A stretch of 30,619 bases of DNA from an uncultured Alistipes sp. (GCA_910587675.1 CAJUMU010000022.1:1-30619); one strand, 5' to 3'. Shown: positions 21,971 through 30,326, counted from the stretch's first letter. Numbers and translations: made by a program. Notes: generated from the sequence alone by a model not told the origin.

Positions 21971-24148
21971 ATGAGATTCCGATCTGTTGCTTTAGCCGTT
22001 TCGGCCCTGATGCTTTCGGTCGCTGCTTTCGCCGCCGACATCGTTCCCGCGCCTCGGGAGTATAAGAAAAGGGACGGAGTATTTACCATACTAACAACAA
22101 CTAAGATTACACACTACCCTGAACTCCGCCCCTCGGCAAATTACCTCGCGGAATATCTCCCGCTGTCGGTATATGAACATAACGGGGAGTCGGCGGGAAA
22201 TATTGTGCTCAAAACGAATAAAAATCTCGCCGCCGAAGCGTATACGCTCGACATAAGCGCCGAGGGCGTGGCCATCGAGGGCGGATCGGCAGCGGGGGTG
22301 CAGAACGGCATCGAGACTCTGTTGCAGCTGTTGCCCGCGAAGGTGTATTCGCGCGCTCTGACGCCGCCCGTGATGGTCGGCGCGTGCCGCGTGGTCGACG
22401 AACCGCGGTTCGCCTATCGCGGATTCATGCTCGACGTGTGCCGCACGTGGATGGAGCTCGATGAAGTGAAACGTTTCGTCGATAATCTGGCGCACCACAA
22501 GATCAACAAACTGCACTTGCATCTGTCGGACGACGAGGCGTGGCGCATCGAGATAAAGTCGCATCCCGAGCTGGCCGAAGTCGGAGGATTCCGCGGCGGC
22601 GACTCGCCCGTGGCGCCGCGTTACGGACGCTGGGACGAGCGTTACGGCGGATACTACACGCAGGAGCAGATGCGCGAGCTGGTCGAGTACGCCGCCGTGC
22701 GCAACATAGAGATAATCCCTGAGATAGATTTGCCCGGGCACAGTCTCGATCTGGCGAGCGTGCATCCCGAGGTGCTGTGCGGTTACGCTCCCTCGCTCAA
22801 GGCGTCGGACGGTTACGACACCCGCAACGTATTGTGCGCGGCCAAGGAGAGTAATTACGCTTTGGTGGATGACGTGATAGGGGAGTTGGCCGAGCTGTTT
22901 CCGTCGCGCTACATACATATCGGCGGCGACGAGGTGGACGCCTCGCAATGGATGTCGTGCCCCGACTGCAAGGCGTTGATGGCGGCGCGCGGCATCGGGA
23001 GCGGAGCCGAGTTGCAGGAGTACTTCATGAACCGCGTGGCGCGAATTGTCGAGGAGCGGGGCAAGATCCCGTGCGTGTGGAACGAGGCGATAAATTCGGG
23101 CGGCCTCGACCGCAAGGCTCTCGTTTACGGATGGAAGAGTGTCGACGCATGCCGCAAGTCGGCGCGCGAGGGGTTTGCGACCGTGGTGATGCCCGGGGCC
23201 TATTTCTATTTCGACATGCGTCAGACCCCGCGCGAGGCGGGTCACGACTGGGCGGCGATATTCGATGCGAAGAAGGTGTTGTCGTTCGATTTCGCCGAGC
23301 ATGGTTTCTCCGAGGCCGAGATGCGTAACGTGGCGGGGTTGCAGGCGAATTTCTGGAGCGAGATTTATTTGTCGCAGCGCGATGCCGACATCGATTACGA
23401 TTTTCTGTATTATCAGACGTATCCGCGTATCTGCGCGCTAGGCGAACTTGCATGGAGAGGCCGCAGCGACGGTTGGGCGGAGTTCTATTCGCGCCTTGTG
23501 AGCAGTCATTACAGCCGCATGGCGGCGATGGACATCGATTTCCGCCTCTTTCCGCCTGCGGTGAAGTATGCCGACGGCGTGTTGACTGCATCGACGGACG
23601 ATCGCTCGCGCATATATTACAGCGTGGCGGGCGAGGAGGGCGAACGTCCTTACGAGGGGCCGATACGCACCGACAAGCCGCAGCGTTATTCGTTCCGCAG
23701 CAGATATGAGGGCGCGCGGAGTCCCGAAGCGGGTGTGGCGGCGCGTTTCCGCATGTCGCACCCGAAGGTGCATATCACATCGTCGGCGCCGCAGAGCGAG
23801 CGTTTCCCCTTTTCGAACGCCGAGGGATACGGCCGCATAGCACGCACTTCGCGCACCTCGCGGGCGGGTGATTGGATTCTTTACACCTTCGAGAAGCCGG
23901 TAGAATGTCGTCGGCTGGAGGTTCGCACGGGCAACCTGCAATTGCCGAGGTTCATATTCAATTCGGGATACATGGAGGTGAGCGAAGATGGTGTGACGTT
24001 CCGACGGGTGTGCGATCTGAAGAACGGCGGCGGGGCTATAGATAATCCGTCGCGACCGATAAAGGCCGTGAGGGTGGTATGCACGACCGACGGCAACGGC
24101 GCAGCATTCGTCACGGTGCAGGCTCCGATGGTGTTTCCGAAGTTGTAG
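21971..24148 (+). CDS. Exported GH20 beta-N-acetylhexosaminidase
   Basis: 725 residues. Signal peptide 1-21 (A-A-F-A-A). GH20b domain about 23-140, then the GH20 TIM barrel about 145-500 with R150-G-F-M-L-D-V-C-R, H-L-H-L-S-D-D-E-A-W-R, and the catalytic pair D320-E321 in H-I-G-G-D-E-V. W-x-E and W-N-E motifs that shape the sugar pocket follow. It cleaves terminal GlcNAc or GalNAc from glycans such as mucins, N-glycans or chitin fragments, in the periplasm or at the cell surface. The C-terminus (about 540-725) adds a chitobiase-type beta domain and a discoidin-like fold (D-W-I-L-Y-T-F-E-K-P-V-E-C-R-R-L-E-V-R), probably for carbohydrate contact. It is transcribed divergently from mazG. Confidence 0.93.
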   Translation: MRFRSVALAVSALMLSVAAFAADIVPAPREYKKRDGVFTILTTTKITHYPELRPSANYLAEYLPLSVYEHNGESAGNIVLKTNKNLAAEAYTLDISAEGVAIEGGSAAGVQNGIETLLQLLPAKVYSRALTPPVMVGACRVVDEPRFAYRGFMLDVCRTWMELDEVKRFVDNLAHHKINKLHLHLSDDEAWRIEIKSHPELAEVGGFRGGDSPVAPRYGRWDERYGGYYTQEQMRELVEYAAVRNIEIIPEIDLPGHSLDLASVHPEVLCGYAPSLKASDGYDTRNVLCAAKESNYALVDDVIGELAELFPSRYIHIGGDEVDASQWMSCPDCKALMAARGIGSGAELQEYFMNRVARIVEERGKIPCVWNEAINSGGLDRKALVYGWKSVDACRKSAREGFATVVMPGAYFYFDMRQTPREAGHDWAAIFDAKKVLSFDFAEHGFSEAEMRNVAGLQANFWSEIYLSQRDADIDYDFLYYQTYPRICALGELAWRGRSDGWAEFYSRLVSSHYSRMAAMDIDFRLFPPAVKYADGVLTASTDDRSRIYYSVAGEEGERPYEGPIRTDKPQRYSFRSRYEGARSPEAGVAARFRMSHPKVHITSSAPQSERFPFSNAEGYGRIARTSRTSRAGDWILYTFEKPVECRRLEVRTGNLQLPRFIFNSGYMEVSEDGVTFRRVCDLKNGGGAIDNPSRPIKAVRVVCTTDGNGAAFVTVQAPMVFPKL

Positions 24149-24178
24149 CGCTGTGTAATATTTTCGTCGAGGCCCTTT

Positions 24179-24278
24179 GGCGGGTTCGCCGACGGCGGAG
24201 GACGCAACCGAGCGTAAAGCGAGTTGCAGTCCGCCGCGTGGGGCGGCGGCGAACTGCCGACATCGCGTCGCGATGTCG
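24179..24278 (+). repeat. Structured repeat family D, copy 2
   Basis: A 100-bp copy of the element at 13192-13289, starting 30 bp after the GH20 stop codon and in sense with it. It keeps the stem ccgccgc/gcggcgg and the terminal 9-bp hairpin cgacatcgc-gtc-gcgatgtcg (24258-24278), whose arms are identical to copy 1 while the loop differs. The least conserved part is a stretch of about 15 bp near 24207-24220. Confidence 0.8.
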
Positions 24279-24314
24279 AAACATTCGTCCCCCATATTTT
24301 CCTGAAGTCATACG

Positions 24315-24346
24315 AAAAAAGCGGCGGCCCGTACGGGTCGCCGCTT
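24315..24346 (-). terminator. Intrinsic terminator of gap
   Basis: On the minus strand a 12-bp GC-rich stem with one G-T pair (24346-24319, loop gtac) is followed by six T (24320-24315). It begins 22 bp after the gap stop codon: a classical rho-independent terminator. Confidence 0.9.
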
Positions 24347-24368
24347 GCGTATCGGAATTTAATCGCGA

Positions 24369-25385
24369 TTACTTGTTGTAAGCTTTCATAACCGAGATGA
24401 GGTCGAGAACCTTGTTCGAGTAACCCCACTCGTTGTCGTACCACGATACGACCTTAACGAAAGTGTCGGTCAAAGCGATACCGGCAGCCTTGTCGAAGAT
24501 CGAGGTGCGGGGATCGCCCAAGAAGTCCGACGATACGACAGCCTCCTCGGTGTAACCCAGAACACCCTTCAACGAACCCTCCGAAGCCTCTTTCATGGCT
24601 GCGCAGATCTCGTCGTACTTGGCGGGCTTGGCGAGGTTTACGGTCAGGTCGACAACCGATACGTCCAGCGTGGGAACACGCATCGACATACCCGTCAGTT
24701 TACCGTTCAGCTCGGGGATAACCTTACCTACGGCCTTGGCAGCGCCTGTCGACGAGGGGATGATGTTGCCCGAAGCGGCACGTCCGCCGCGCCAGTCCTT
24801 CAACGAGGGACCGTCTACGGTCTTCTGGGTAGCGGTGGTCGAGTGAACGGTGGTCATAAGACCGTCGGTGATACCGAACTTGTCGTGCAGAACCTTGGCG
24901 ATGGGAGCCAAGCAGTTGGTGGTGCAAGATGCGTTAGAAACGATCTTCTGGCCTGCATAGGTATCGGTGTTGACACCGCAAACGAACATGGGGGTAGCGT
25001 CCTTCGAAGGAGCCGACATAACCACGTACTTTGCGCCTGCGGCGATGTGAGCCTGAGCCTTCTCCTCGGTGAGGAACAGACCGGTAGACTCTACGACGTA
25101 CTCGGCCTCCACCTCGTTCCACTTCAACTGAGCGGGATCCTTCTCGGCGGTTACGCGGATGGCCTTGCCGTTTACGATGAGCTGGTTCTTCTCGGTGCAA
25201 TAGTCGATCGTACCGTCGAACTGACCGTGCATGGTGTCGTACTTGAGCATGTAAGCCAAGTAATCCACGGGGCAGAGGTCGTTAATACCTACTACATCGT
25301 ACTTGTCAGTCTGAGTGCAAGCTGCACGGAATACCATACGGCCGATACGTCCGAAACCGTTGATACCAATCTTAATCTGTGCCAT
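24369..25385 (-). CDS. gap: Glyceraldehyde-3-phosphate dehydrogenase (type I)
   Basis: 338 residues. It oxidises glyceraldehyde 3-phosphate to 1,3-bisphosphoglycerate in glycolysis. Rossmann motif G-I-N-G-F-G-R-I-G-R (8-17), catalytic C154 in S-N-A-S-C-T-T-N-C, H181 in T-T-V-H-S, and the phosphate-site segment S-S-T-G-A-A-K-A-V-G are all present. W-Y-D-N-E-W-G-Y marks the C-terminus. Codon use is narrower and slightly less GC-rich than in neighbouring genes, as expected for a highly expressed gene. It stands alone between a strong promoter and a strong terminator. Confidence 0.97.
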   Translation of the reverse strand: MAQIKIGINGFGRIGRMVFRAACTQTDKYDVVGINDLCPVDYLAYMLKYDTMHGQFDGTIDYCTEKNQLIVNGKAIRVTAEKDPAQLKWNEVEAEYVVESTGLFLTEEKAQAHIAAGAKYVVMSAPSKDATPMFVCGVNTDTYAGQKIVSNASCTTNCLAPIAKVLHDKFGITDGLMTTVHSTTATQKTVDGPSLKDWRGGRAASGNIIPSSTGAAKAVGKVIPELNGKLTGMSMRVPTLDVSVVDLTVNLAKPAKYDEICAAMKEASEGSLKGVLGYTEEAVVSSDFLGDPRTSIFDKAAGIALTDTFVKVVSWYDNEWGYSNKVLDLISVMKAYNK

Positions 25386-25434
25386 AAGTTTAGCTTTGTT
25401 ATATAATTAGAAATCTGTTATTTTTTTCACACCG

Positions 25435-25465
25435 CAAAGATACATATTTTAGTGTGTTTTTCAAA
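25435..25465 (-). promoter_or_regulatory. gap promoter
   Basis: On the minus strand TTTG (25465-25462), a 19-nt spacer, and TATCTTTG (25442-25435) match both consensus elements. Transcription should start near 25428, giving a leader of about 43 nt. Confidence 0.85.
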
Positions 25466-25550
25466 ATTTTTCGTTAATTATATGCGATTCGCCGTTCGGG
25501 CGGGGCGCATCGGTCGGCATTTGCCGTTTGCGCGAGCGTCTTGTGCGCCA

Positions 25551-25643
25551 TATGCGACTCGCAGAGTCGCGCGGGCCGCAGCCTCGCCCCGCGGAGGCCC
25601 GCTGTTCGCTGTCGCTCGCCTGCGACCTCCGCAGGCTGCGGTC
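25551..25643 (-). repeat. Structured repeat family E, copy 1
   Basis: A GC-rich element between mlaF and the gap promoter, sense to mlaF (about 40 bp after its stop). On the plus strand it starts with hairpin gcgactc-gca-gagtcgc (25554-25570), followed by nested stems cagcct/aggctg (25579-25584/25633-25638) and gcggag/ctccgc (25591-25596/25627-25632). It is homologous to 29407-29494 in the opposite orientation. The rest of the 25466-25682 gap shows nothing else that I can name. Confidence 0.75.
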
Positions 25644-25682
25644 CGAGTATCTTCACAGCGTCAACTATCGTGCGAAAGCGGA

Positions 25683-26459
25683 TTATCGGCCTCGCGACGC
25701 CTCGTACTCCTCGACCATCTTGGCGCGCTTGGCCATCGCCGAGGCGAAGACGAAATCGTTGAGTTCGCGGTTGTCGGCGTGCAGAATGTCGTGTTTCGAC
25801 CCCTCCCACCATTTGTTGCCTTCGTAAATGAAGACGATCTTCTCGCCGATCTCCATCACCGAGTTCATGTCGTGGGTGTTGATGATGGTGGTCATGGAGT
25901 ACTCCTCGGTTATGTCGCGTATGAGATTGTCGATCACGATCGAGGTTTGGGGGTCGAGTCCCGAGTTGGGCTCGTCGCAGAACAGATAGCGCGGATTGAG
26001 CACTATGGCCCGCGCTATGGCGACGCGCTTGACCATGCCGCCGCTCAACTCCGACGGGTAGAGCTTGTGGGCGTTGTCGAGATTCACGCGCTTCAGGCAG
26101 AAGTTCACGCGTTCGAGCTTCTCCTCCTCCGATTGTTCGGTAAAAAGGTCGAGCGGCAACTTGACATTCTCCACCACGGTGGAGGAGTCGAGCAGCGCGC
26201 CGCCCTGAAATATCATTCCCACATCCTTGCGGATGGCCTTGCGGGCCTTGAAATCGAGCGTCGAAAAGCACACGTCGTCGTAATATATGGCGCCCTCGTC
26301 GATCTCGTGCAGGCCGACCAAGCTCTTGAGCAACACGGTTTTGCCCGATCCGCTGCGCCCTATGATGAGGTTGGTGCGCCCCGTGAGGAACTCCACCGAG
26401 ATGTCGTTCAGCACCGTGCGCCCGTCGAACGACTTGACTATGTTTTGAGCCTTTATCAT
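25683..26459 (-). CDS. mlaF: ABC transporter ATPase, MlaF-like
   Basis: 258 residues. Walker A G34-R-S-G-S-G-K-T41, Q-loop near F84-Q, signature L138-S-G-G-M, Walker B Y-L-F-C-D-E-P-N-S-G-L-D-P (158-170) and H-loop N-T-H-D. The MlaF/Ttg2A type is shown by G-G-A-L-L-D-S-S-T-V-x-E-N-V and by its permease partner. It powers transport of phospholipids between outer and inner membrane. The ATG abuts the stop codon of the permease gene, so the two are coupled. The MCE protein (MlaD) that normally completes this system is not in the window. Confidence 0.92.
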   Translation of the reverse strand: MIKAQNIVKSFDGRTVLNDISVEFLTGRTNLIIGRSGSGKTVLLKSLVGLHEIDEGAIYYDDVCFSTLDFKARKAIRKDVGMIFQGGALLDSSTVVENVKLPLDLFTEQSEEEKLERVNFCLKRVNLDNAHKLYPSELSGGMVKRVAIARAIVLNPRYLFCDEPNSGLDPQTSIVIDNLIRDITEEYSMTTIINTHDMNSVMEIGEKIVFIYEGNKWWEGSKHDILHADNRELNDFVFASAMAKRAKMVEEYEASRGR

Positions 26460-27194
26460 TTACGTGAGCAGCAGTTGCGTGAGGATGAGGTTGAATATCA
26501 TTATGACTATCGAGCTCGACACCACGGCGCGCGTCGAGGCTTTGCCCACCTCCAGCGAGTTGCCCTTGGTGTAGTAGCCGCAGTAAGCCGATATGCTGGT
26601 TATGATGAACGCGAATACGGCGATCTTGATGAGCGAGTAGATCACCTCCCACATCACGAAACTGTATTGCAGACCCTCGATGTAGTCGTCGGGGATCATT
26701 ATGCCCGTCAACACGGCGATCAGATAGCCGCCGGCCATGCCGATCAGCATGCTGAAGATCGTAAGGAACGGAAAGAATACCACCGTGGCCACGATCTTGG
26801 GCAATATGAGGTACGAGGCCGAGTTGACGCCCATGATCTCCAGCGCGTCGATCTGCTCGGTGATGCGCATGGTGCCGATCTCCGAGGCGATGTTGGAGCC
26901 TACCTTGCCCGCGAGGATCAGGGCCACGACAGTTGACGAGAACTCCAGCGTCATTGTCTCGCGCGTGGCGTAACCTATGAGGTAGCGCGGGATGAAAGGC
27001 GATTCGAGGCTTATCGACATCTGCAGCGTTATGGCCGCGCCGATGAATACGGAAATGATGGCCGTGAGGCCTATGGAGTTGAGACCCAGCGCCTCCATTT
27101 CGTAAAAGATGCGCTCGCGATAGATCCGCATCTTTTCGGGACGCGAAAACACCTTCTGCATCAGCAGGAAATATCGGCCTATCGATTCGAACAT
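26460..27194 (-). CDS. mlaE: MlaE-family lipid ABC transporter permease
   Basis: 244 residues with five to six membrane helices and the MlaE signatures E-A-L-G-L-N-S-I, G-A-A-I-T-L-Q, E-F-S-S-T-V-V-A-L-I-L-A-G-K-V-G-S-N-I-A-S-E-I-G-T-M and E-Q-I-D-A-L-E-I-M-G-V. I chose the ATG at 27194 (M-F-E-S-I-G-R-Y-F): the frame is open up to 27338, but a consensus promoter lies inside that extension, and the extra residues are unlike the family. It forms a transporter with the ATPase encoded next. Confidence 0.92.
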   Translation of the reverse strand: MFESIGRYFLLMQKVFSRPEKMRIYRERIFYEMEALGLNSIGLTAIISVFIGAAITLQMSISLESPFIPRYLIGYATRETMTLEFSSTVVALILAGKVGSNIASEIGTMRITEQIDALEIMGVNSASYLILPKIVATVVFFPFLTIFSMLIGMAGGYLIAVLTGIMIPDDYIEGLQYSFVMWEVIYSLIKIAVFAFIITSISAYCGYYTKGNSLEVGKASTRAVVSSSIVIMIFNLILTQLLLT

Positions 27195-27249
27195 ATCGTT
27201 AAATTGCGAGCCTCGGGGCGTGTCGACAATCCGTCGGCGTCGTGACGGA

Positions 27250-27282
27250 CAAAAGTAGGGAATTATTTTCAATCCGCCAAAA
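27250..27282 (-). promoter_or_regulatory. mlaE-mlaF promoter
   Basis: Minus strand TTTTG (27282-27278), 20-nt spacer, TACTTTTG (27257-27250): exact consensus. The start would be near 27243, about 49 nt before the mlaE ATG, and this decides the start codon of mlaE. Confidence 0.85.
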
Positions 27283-27340
27283 TCGTGCCTGCGAAGGCTC
27301 GGTACAGCATAATTAGGGATTATGATATTGTTTCTCAACT

Positions 27341-27411
27341 TATCTTCGGCGGCTGCGGGGGTCGCATCTTTGATGCAAGCCGCCGAAGATAGTAATGCCT
27401 GAAGGCATTAC
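27341..27411 (-). repeat. Structured repeat family A, copy 3
   Basis: Perfect 14-bp arms tatcttcggcggct (27341-27354) and agccgccgaagata (27378-27391), inner hairpin gcatc-ttt-gatgc (27364-27376), and small hairpin gtaatgcc-tgaa-ggcattac (27392-27411). The inner stem differs from copies 1 and 2 by paired changes that keep it closed. It lies 22 bp after the stop of the DUF4834-like gene and is sense to it. The G-run is shortened to about five. Confidence 0.85.
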
Positions 27412-27433
27412 ATAACGAGAATCATCGACGGAC

Positions 27434-27844
27434 TTACTCCTCGCCGTCCTTTTCGACGCTCTTTTCGCTCTCCACCTCCTCGAACTCTACATAGTCGCCC
27501 ACGTTCGACTTCACGCGTTTCTCCTTGACCGAGGCGGTGTAGATCTTCACGTCGCCCGTGCTGCGTTCGCCGCGCTCGCGTCGCGTATATTGTCTGTTCG
27601 GGTCGTACCCTTCGCCGAAGTTGCGGGCGGCCTCCTCCTCGATGCGGCGTCCCATGCGGCGCAGACGGAACAGAATGATGACGGGCCATGCCACCAGCAG
27701 GAGTACGAGTATGAGCGCGCCTATGAGCAACGCCCCGAAAAGCGAGGGCACGAATACCGCCAGCATGACGATTACGACCACCGTCAGCGGGTTGTTTCTG
27801 ACGAAAGATGCCATCGCGTCGAGCAGATCCGAAAATATGTTCAT
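27434..27844 (-). CDS. Small membrane protein, DUF4834-like
   Basis: 136 residues from the ATG at 27844 (M-N-I-F-S-D-L-L-D-A-M-A-S-F). Two adjoining membrane helices (about 22-42 and 43-62) are followed by a basic stretch (F-R-L-R-R-M-G-R-R-I-E-E-E-A) and a charged, acidic-ended tail (V-E-F-E-E-V-E-S-E-K-S-V-E-K-D-G-E-E). This is the layout of DUF4834 proteins of Bacteroidota; their function is unknown. An upstream in-frame ATG at 27877 is excluded because the -7 element (27882-27875) overlaps it. It is divergent from purB. Confidence 0.7.
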   Translation of the reverse strand: MNIFSDLLDAMASFVRNNPLTVVVIVMLAVFVPSLFGALLIGALILVLLLVAWPVIILFRLRRMGRRIEEEAARNFGEGYDPNRQYTRRERGERSTGDVKIYTASVKEKRVKSNVGDYVEFEEVESEKSVEKDGEE

Positions 27845-27874
27845 AAAGCGGTGTTTAATTAATTGTAACCTTTG

Positions 27875-27882
27875 CAAAAATA
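27875..27882 (-). promoter_or_regulatory. -7 element of the DUF4834-like gene
   Basis: TATTTTTG on the minus strand (27882-27875) matches TAnnTTTG; no clear TTG lies about 20 nt upstream. The leader would be about 24 nt. Confidence 0.6.
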
Positions 27883-27935
27883 CAAAAAAATCGCCATTCC
27901 GTGAAAGTTATGCTTCGAGTGTGGATAAAAAGTGT

Positions 27936-27943
27936 TATTTTTG
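27936..27943 (+). promoter_or_regulatory. -7 element of purB
   Basis: TATTTTTG on the plus strand matches the consensus, 22 nt before the purB ATG. The -33 region (cttcg near 27913) is weak. Confidence 0.6.
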
Positions 27944-27965
27944 ACGACTAATTAACACATTCGAT

Positions 27966-29312
27966 ATGTCACACCAACTTTTAGCCGTTTCGCCCGTGGA
28001 CGGCCGATATAACAGAGTCACGGCGGTCTTGTCCGACTATTTTTCGGAGTATGCGCTCATACGCTATCGCGTGCGCGTCGAGGTAGAGTATTTCATCGCT
28101 TTGTGCCGTTTGCCGCTGCCCCAATTGAGCGAGGTGCCCGAGTCGGCGTTCGCCGAGCTGCGCAAGCTCTACACCGAGTTCTCGATGAGCGATGCCGAGC
28201 ATGTGAAGGAGATCGAGAGCGTCACGAACCACGACGTGAAGGCTGTGGAGTATCTGCTGAAAGAGAAGCTGGAGGCGTTGGGCCTGAGCCGATTCCGCGA
28301 GTTCGTGCACTTCGGCCTCACTTCGCAGGATATCAACAACACCGCCACGCCGCTGCTGCTCAAAGAGGCTCTCGCGGATGTCTACAAGCCTGCGTTGGAG
28401 GGAATCGTCGCCGAGTTGCGCGAGATGGCCGACAAGTGGAGCGACGTGCCGATGCTGGCGCATACGCACGGACAGCCCGCCTCGCCGACACGTTTGGGCA
28501 AGGAGTTCCGCGTATTCGTCGAGCGTCTGGAGAAACAGATCGCCCAGTTGGACGCCATAGTCCCCGCCGCCAAGTTCGGAGGCGCCACGGGCGGATTCAA
28601 CGCTCACCATGTGGCCTATCCCGAGATCGATTGGGTGGCTTTCGGAAATTCGTTCGTGAACGACACGCTCGGACTTTCGCGCTCGCAGTATACCACCCAG
28701 ATCGAGCATTACGACAATCTGGCCGCCACGTTCGACGCCTTGAAACGTATCAATACGGTGTTGGTCGATCTGGCGCGCGATATGTGGACTTATATATCTA
28801 TGGAGTATTTCCGCCAGAAGGTGAAGGCGGGCGAGGTCGGATCGAGCGCCATGCCGCACAAGGTGAATCCCATCGATTTCGAGAATGCCGAGGGCAATTT
28901 CGGCATGGCCAACGCCGTGTGCGAGTTCCTTTCGGCCAAATTGCCCGTATCGCGCATGCAGCGCGACCTGACCGATTCGACCGTTCTGCGCAACGCGGGC
29001 GTTCCCGTGGCGCACTCGCTCATCGGTTTCGCTTCGCTGCGCAAGGGGTTGGGCAAGGTAATCCTGAACGAGGCCAAACTGGCGGCCGATTTGGAGGATA
29101 ATTGGGCTGTGGTGGCCGAGGCCATGCAGACCATTCTGCGCCGCGAGTCGTATCCCAATCCGTACGAGGCGTTGAAGGCCCTGACCCGCACGGGAGGCCA
29201 CATTACCGAGCAGACCATCCGCGAATTCGTCGAGAGTCTCGACGTGGCCGAGAGCGTGAAGGCCGAGTTGCGCGCCATAACGCCGCATAATTATATAGGT
29301 ATGGTCAAATAG
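27966..29312 (+). CDS. purB: Adenylosuccinate lyase
   Basis: 448 residues, of the longer E. coli PurB type (about 456). It splits SAICAR and adenylosuccinate with release of fumarate, in two steps of purine synthesis. The superfamily signature S-S-A-M-P-H-K-V-N-P-I-D-F-E-N-A-E-G-N lies near 295-313, with T-S-Q-D-I-N-N-T-A near 119-127 and A-H-T-H-G-Q-P-A-S-P-T near 164-174 (catalytic His). S-P-V-D-G-R-Y near the start is typical. It has its own promoter and a strong terminator, so it is a single-gene unit. Confidence 0.96.
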   Translation: MSHQLLAVSPVDGRYNRVTAVLSDYFSEYALIRYRVRVEVEYFIALCRLPLPQLSEVPESAFAELRKLYTEFSMSDAEHVKEIESVTNHDVKAVEYLLKEKLEALGLSRFREFVHFGLTSQDINNTATPLLLKEALADVYKPALEGIVAELREMADKWSDVPMLAHTHGQPASPTRLGKEFRVFVERLEKQIAQLDAIVPAAKFGGATGGFNAHHVAYPEIDWVAFGNSFVNDTLGLSRSQYTTQIEHYDNLAATFDALKRINTVLVDLARDMWTYISMEYFRQKVKAGEVGSSAMPHKVNPIDFENAEGNFGMANAVCEFLSAKLPVSRMQRDLTDSTVLRNAGVPVAHSLIGFASLRKGLGKVILNEAKLAADLEDNWAVVAEAMQTILRRESYPNPYEALKALTRTGGHITEQTIREFVESLDVAESVKAELRAITPHNYIGMVK

Positions 29313-29328
29313 CGGCCGCGAGTTCCGC

Positions 29329-29377
29329 AAAAATATTCCGCCCGAGATGAATTTCATTTCGGGCGGAATATTTTTTT
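29329..29377. terminator. purB terminator
   Basis: A perfect 17-bp stem (29329-29345 with 29359-29375, 13-nt loop) ends in a run of seven T (29371-29377), 16 bp after the purB stop. The A-run at the left base makes it usable in the reverse direction for the convergent gene ending at 29541. Confidence 0.92.
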
Positions 29378-29406
29378 CGGAATTATATGATTCGGGTTTT
29401 CGGGTT

Positions 29407-29494
29407 GCGAGTCGTAGCCTGCGGAGTCGAGCGATAGCGAGCCTCCGCGGGGCGAGGCTACGGCTCGCGCGGCTCTCACGAGCCGCAATCATAT
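29407..29494 (+). repeat. Structured repeat family E, copy 2
   Basis: Homologous to the reverse complement of 25551-25643. It has nested stems tagcct/aggcta (29415-29420/29455-29460) and gcggag/ctccgc (29421-29426/29443-29448), and a terminal hairpin gcggctc-tcac-gagccgc (29469-29486). Both the outer stem and the terminal hairpin differ from copy 1 by paired changes. It is sense to purB, 30 bp beyond its terminator. Confidence 0.75.
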
Positions 29495-29540
29495 TGCAAG
29501 CCTAAAACGATAGTTCCGATATTTTATGCTGTCTCGTTGA

Positions 29541-30260
29541 TTAGAACTCTATGCCGAAGCGGATGCTCAAACCGTTGAGATTGAGGTTGCCCCTGTAATA
29601 GTCGTAATCGTCGAAGAATTCGAAATTGTATTTTTGCAGCGTATATCCAATGCCGATGTTGAATGCGAGGCCTCGTCTTGCTTGGAATCGGCAACCCACC
29701 GAAGGCGACAAATACAATCCCTCGGCATCCAATACCGAATATCCTATCTTAAGGTCGACGAACGGCGTGATGCTGTTTTGCAATATGTCGCTGCGGATGT
29801 TCGCGAATATCGGTATGTTGGCGGCCGTGCCGTTGTAGAAGTAGTTGAACCCGATGCCGATTCCCGTGTAGATGTAAGGATTGATCTGGTAGCCGTGCGA
29901 AGTCAGCAGGCCTATGCAGTCTACGCCCGAAGTGGTGCCTACGCCCGCGGTCCAGTTCAAGTCGACGAATCCGCGATATCCTATTTCGGGGCCGCTCCAT
30001 CTCGAATGCGTCATGCGGCGATTCGATCGAAAGTGTCTGTCTGATACATTTTCTTTGGAGATCTTTTCCACGTCGGACATGGCGAAAACGAAGATGTTTC
30101 CATCCTTGGTCCGTATCTTCAGCGATTGCGCAGGAACCTGCTCGATGATGATGCCGCGGATTATGCTACCGTTCTTGAGATAGACCGTCTCCTGCATGTT
30201 TTGGGCGAATGTGCCGACGGACAGCGCCAGCGCCGCGAATAGAAATAGGAATTTTTTCAT
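29541..30260 (-). CDS. Exported beta-barrel protein of unknown function
   Basis: 239 residues. Signal peptide 1-19 (ends G-T-F-A-Q). Residues 24-68 form a small conserved module found at the start of many Bacteroidota envelope proteins (V-Y-L-K-N-G-S-I-I-R-G-I-I-I-E-Q and V-F-A-M-S-D-V-E-K-I). From about 90 on, alternating strands rich in Gly, Tyr and Phe (Y-I-Y-T-G-I-G-I-G-F-N-Y-F-Y, F-V-D-L-K-I-G-Y, L-S-P-S-V-G-C-R-F) end in a terminal Phe (I-R-F-G-I-E-F), the mark of an outer-membrane barrel of eight or so strands. The function is unknown. It has a consensus promoter and converges on purB. Confidence 0.75.
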   Translation of the reverse strand: MKKFLFLFAALALSVGTFAQNMQETVYLKNGSIIRGIIIEQVPAQSLKIRTKDGNIFVFAMSDVEKISKENVSDRHFRSNRRMTHSRWSGPEIGYRGFVDLNWTAGVGTTSGVDCIGLLTSHGYQINPYIYTGIGIGFNYFYNGTAANIPIFANIRSDILQNSITPFVDLKIGYSVLDAEGLYLSPSVGCRFQARRGLAFNIGIGYTLQKYNFEFFDDYDYYRGNLNLNGLSIRFGIEF

Positions 30261-30295
30261 AGTGATTTTGTCGGGTTGCTTTAATTAATGCAATA

Positions 30296-30326
30296 CAAAT
30301 GTAAGCATATTCCGTGAAAGCTGCAA
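30296..30326 (-). promoter_or_regulatory. Promoter of the beta-barrel gene
   Basis: Minus strand TTG (30326-30324), 20-nt spacer, TACATTTG (30303-30296): exact match. The leader is about 29 nt. Confidence 0.85.

Noticed and set aside
27195..27338. Longer N-terminus for the MlaE permease
   Set aside because: An exact promoter (27250-27282) lies inside the extension, and the extra residues are not permease-like.
10965..27411. CRISPR array or insertion sequence as the source of the repeats
   Set aside because: The repeats are dispersed over kilobases with no regular spacers, and no transposase or cas gene is present in the window.
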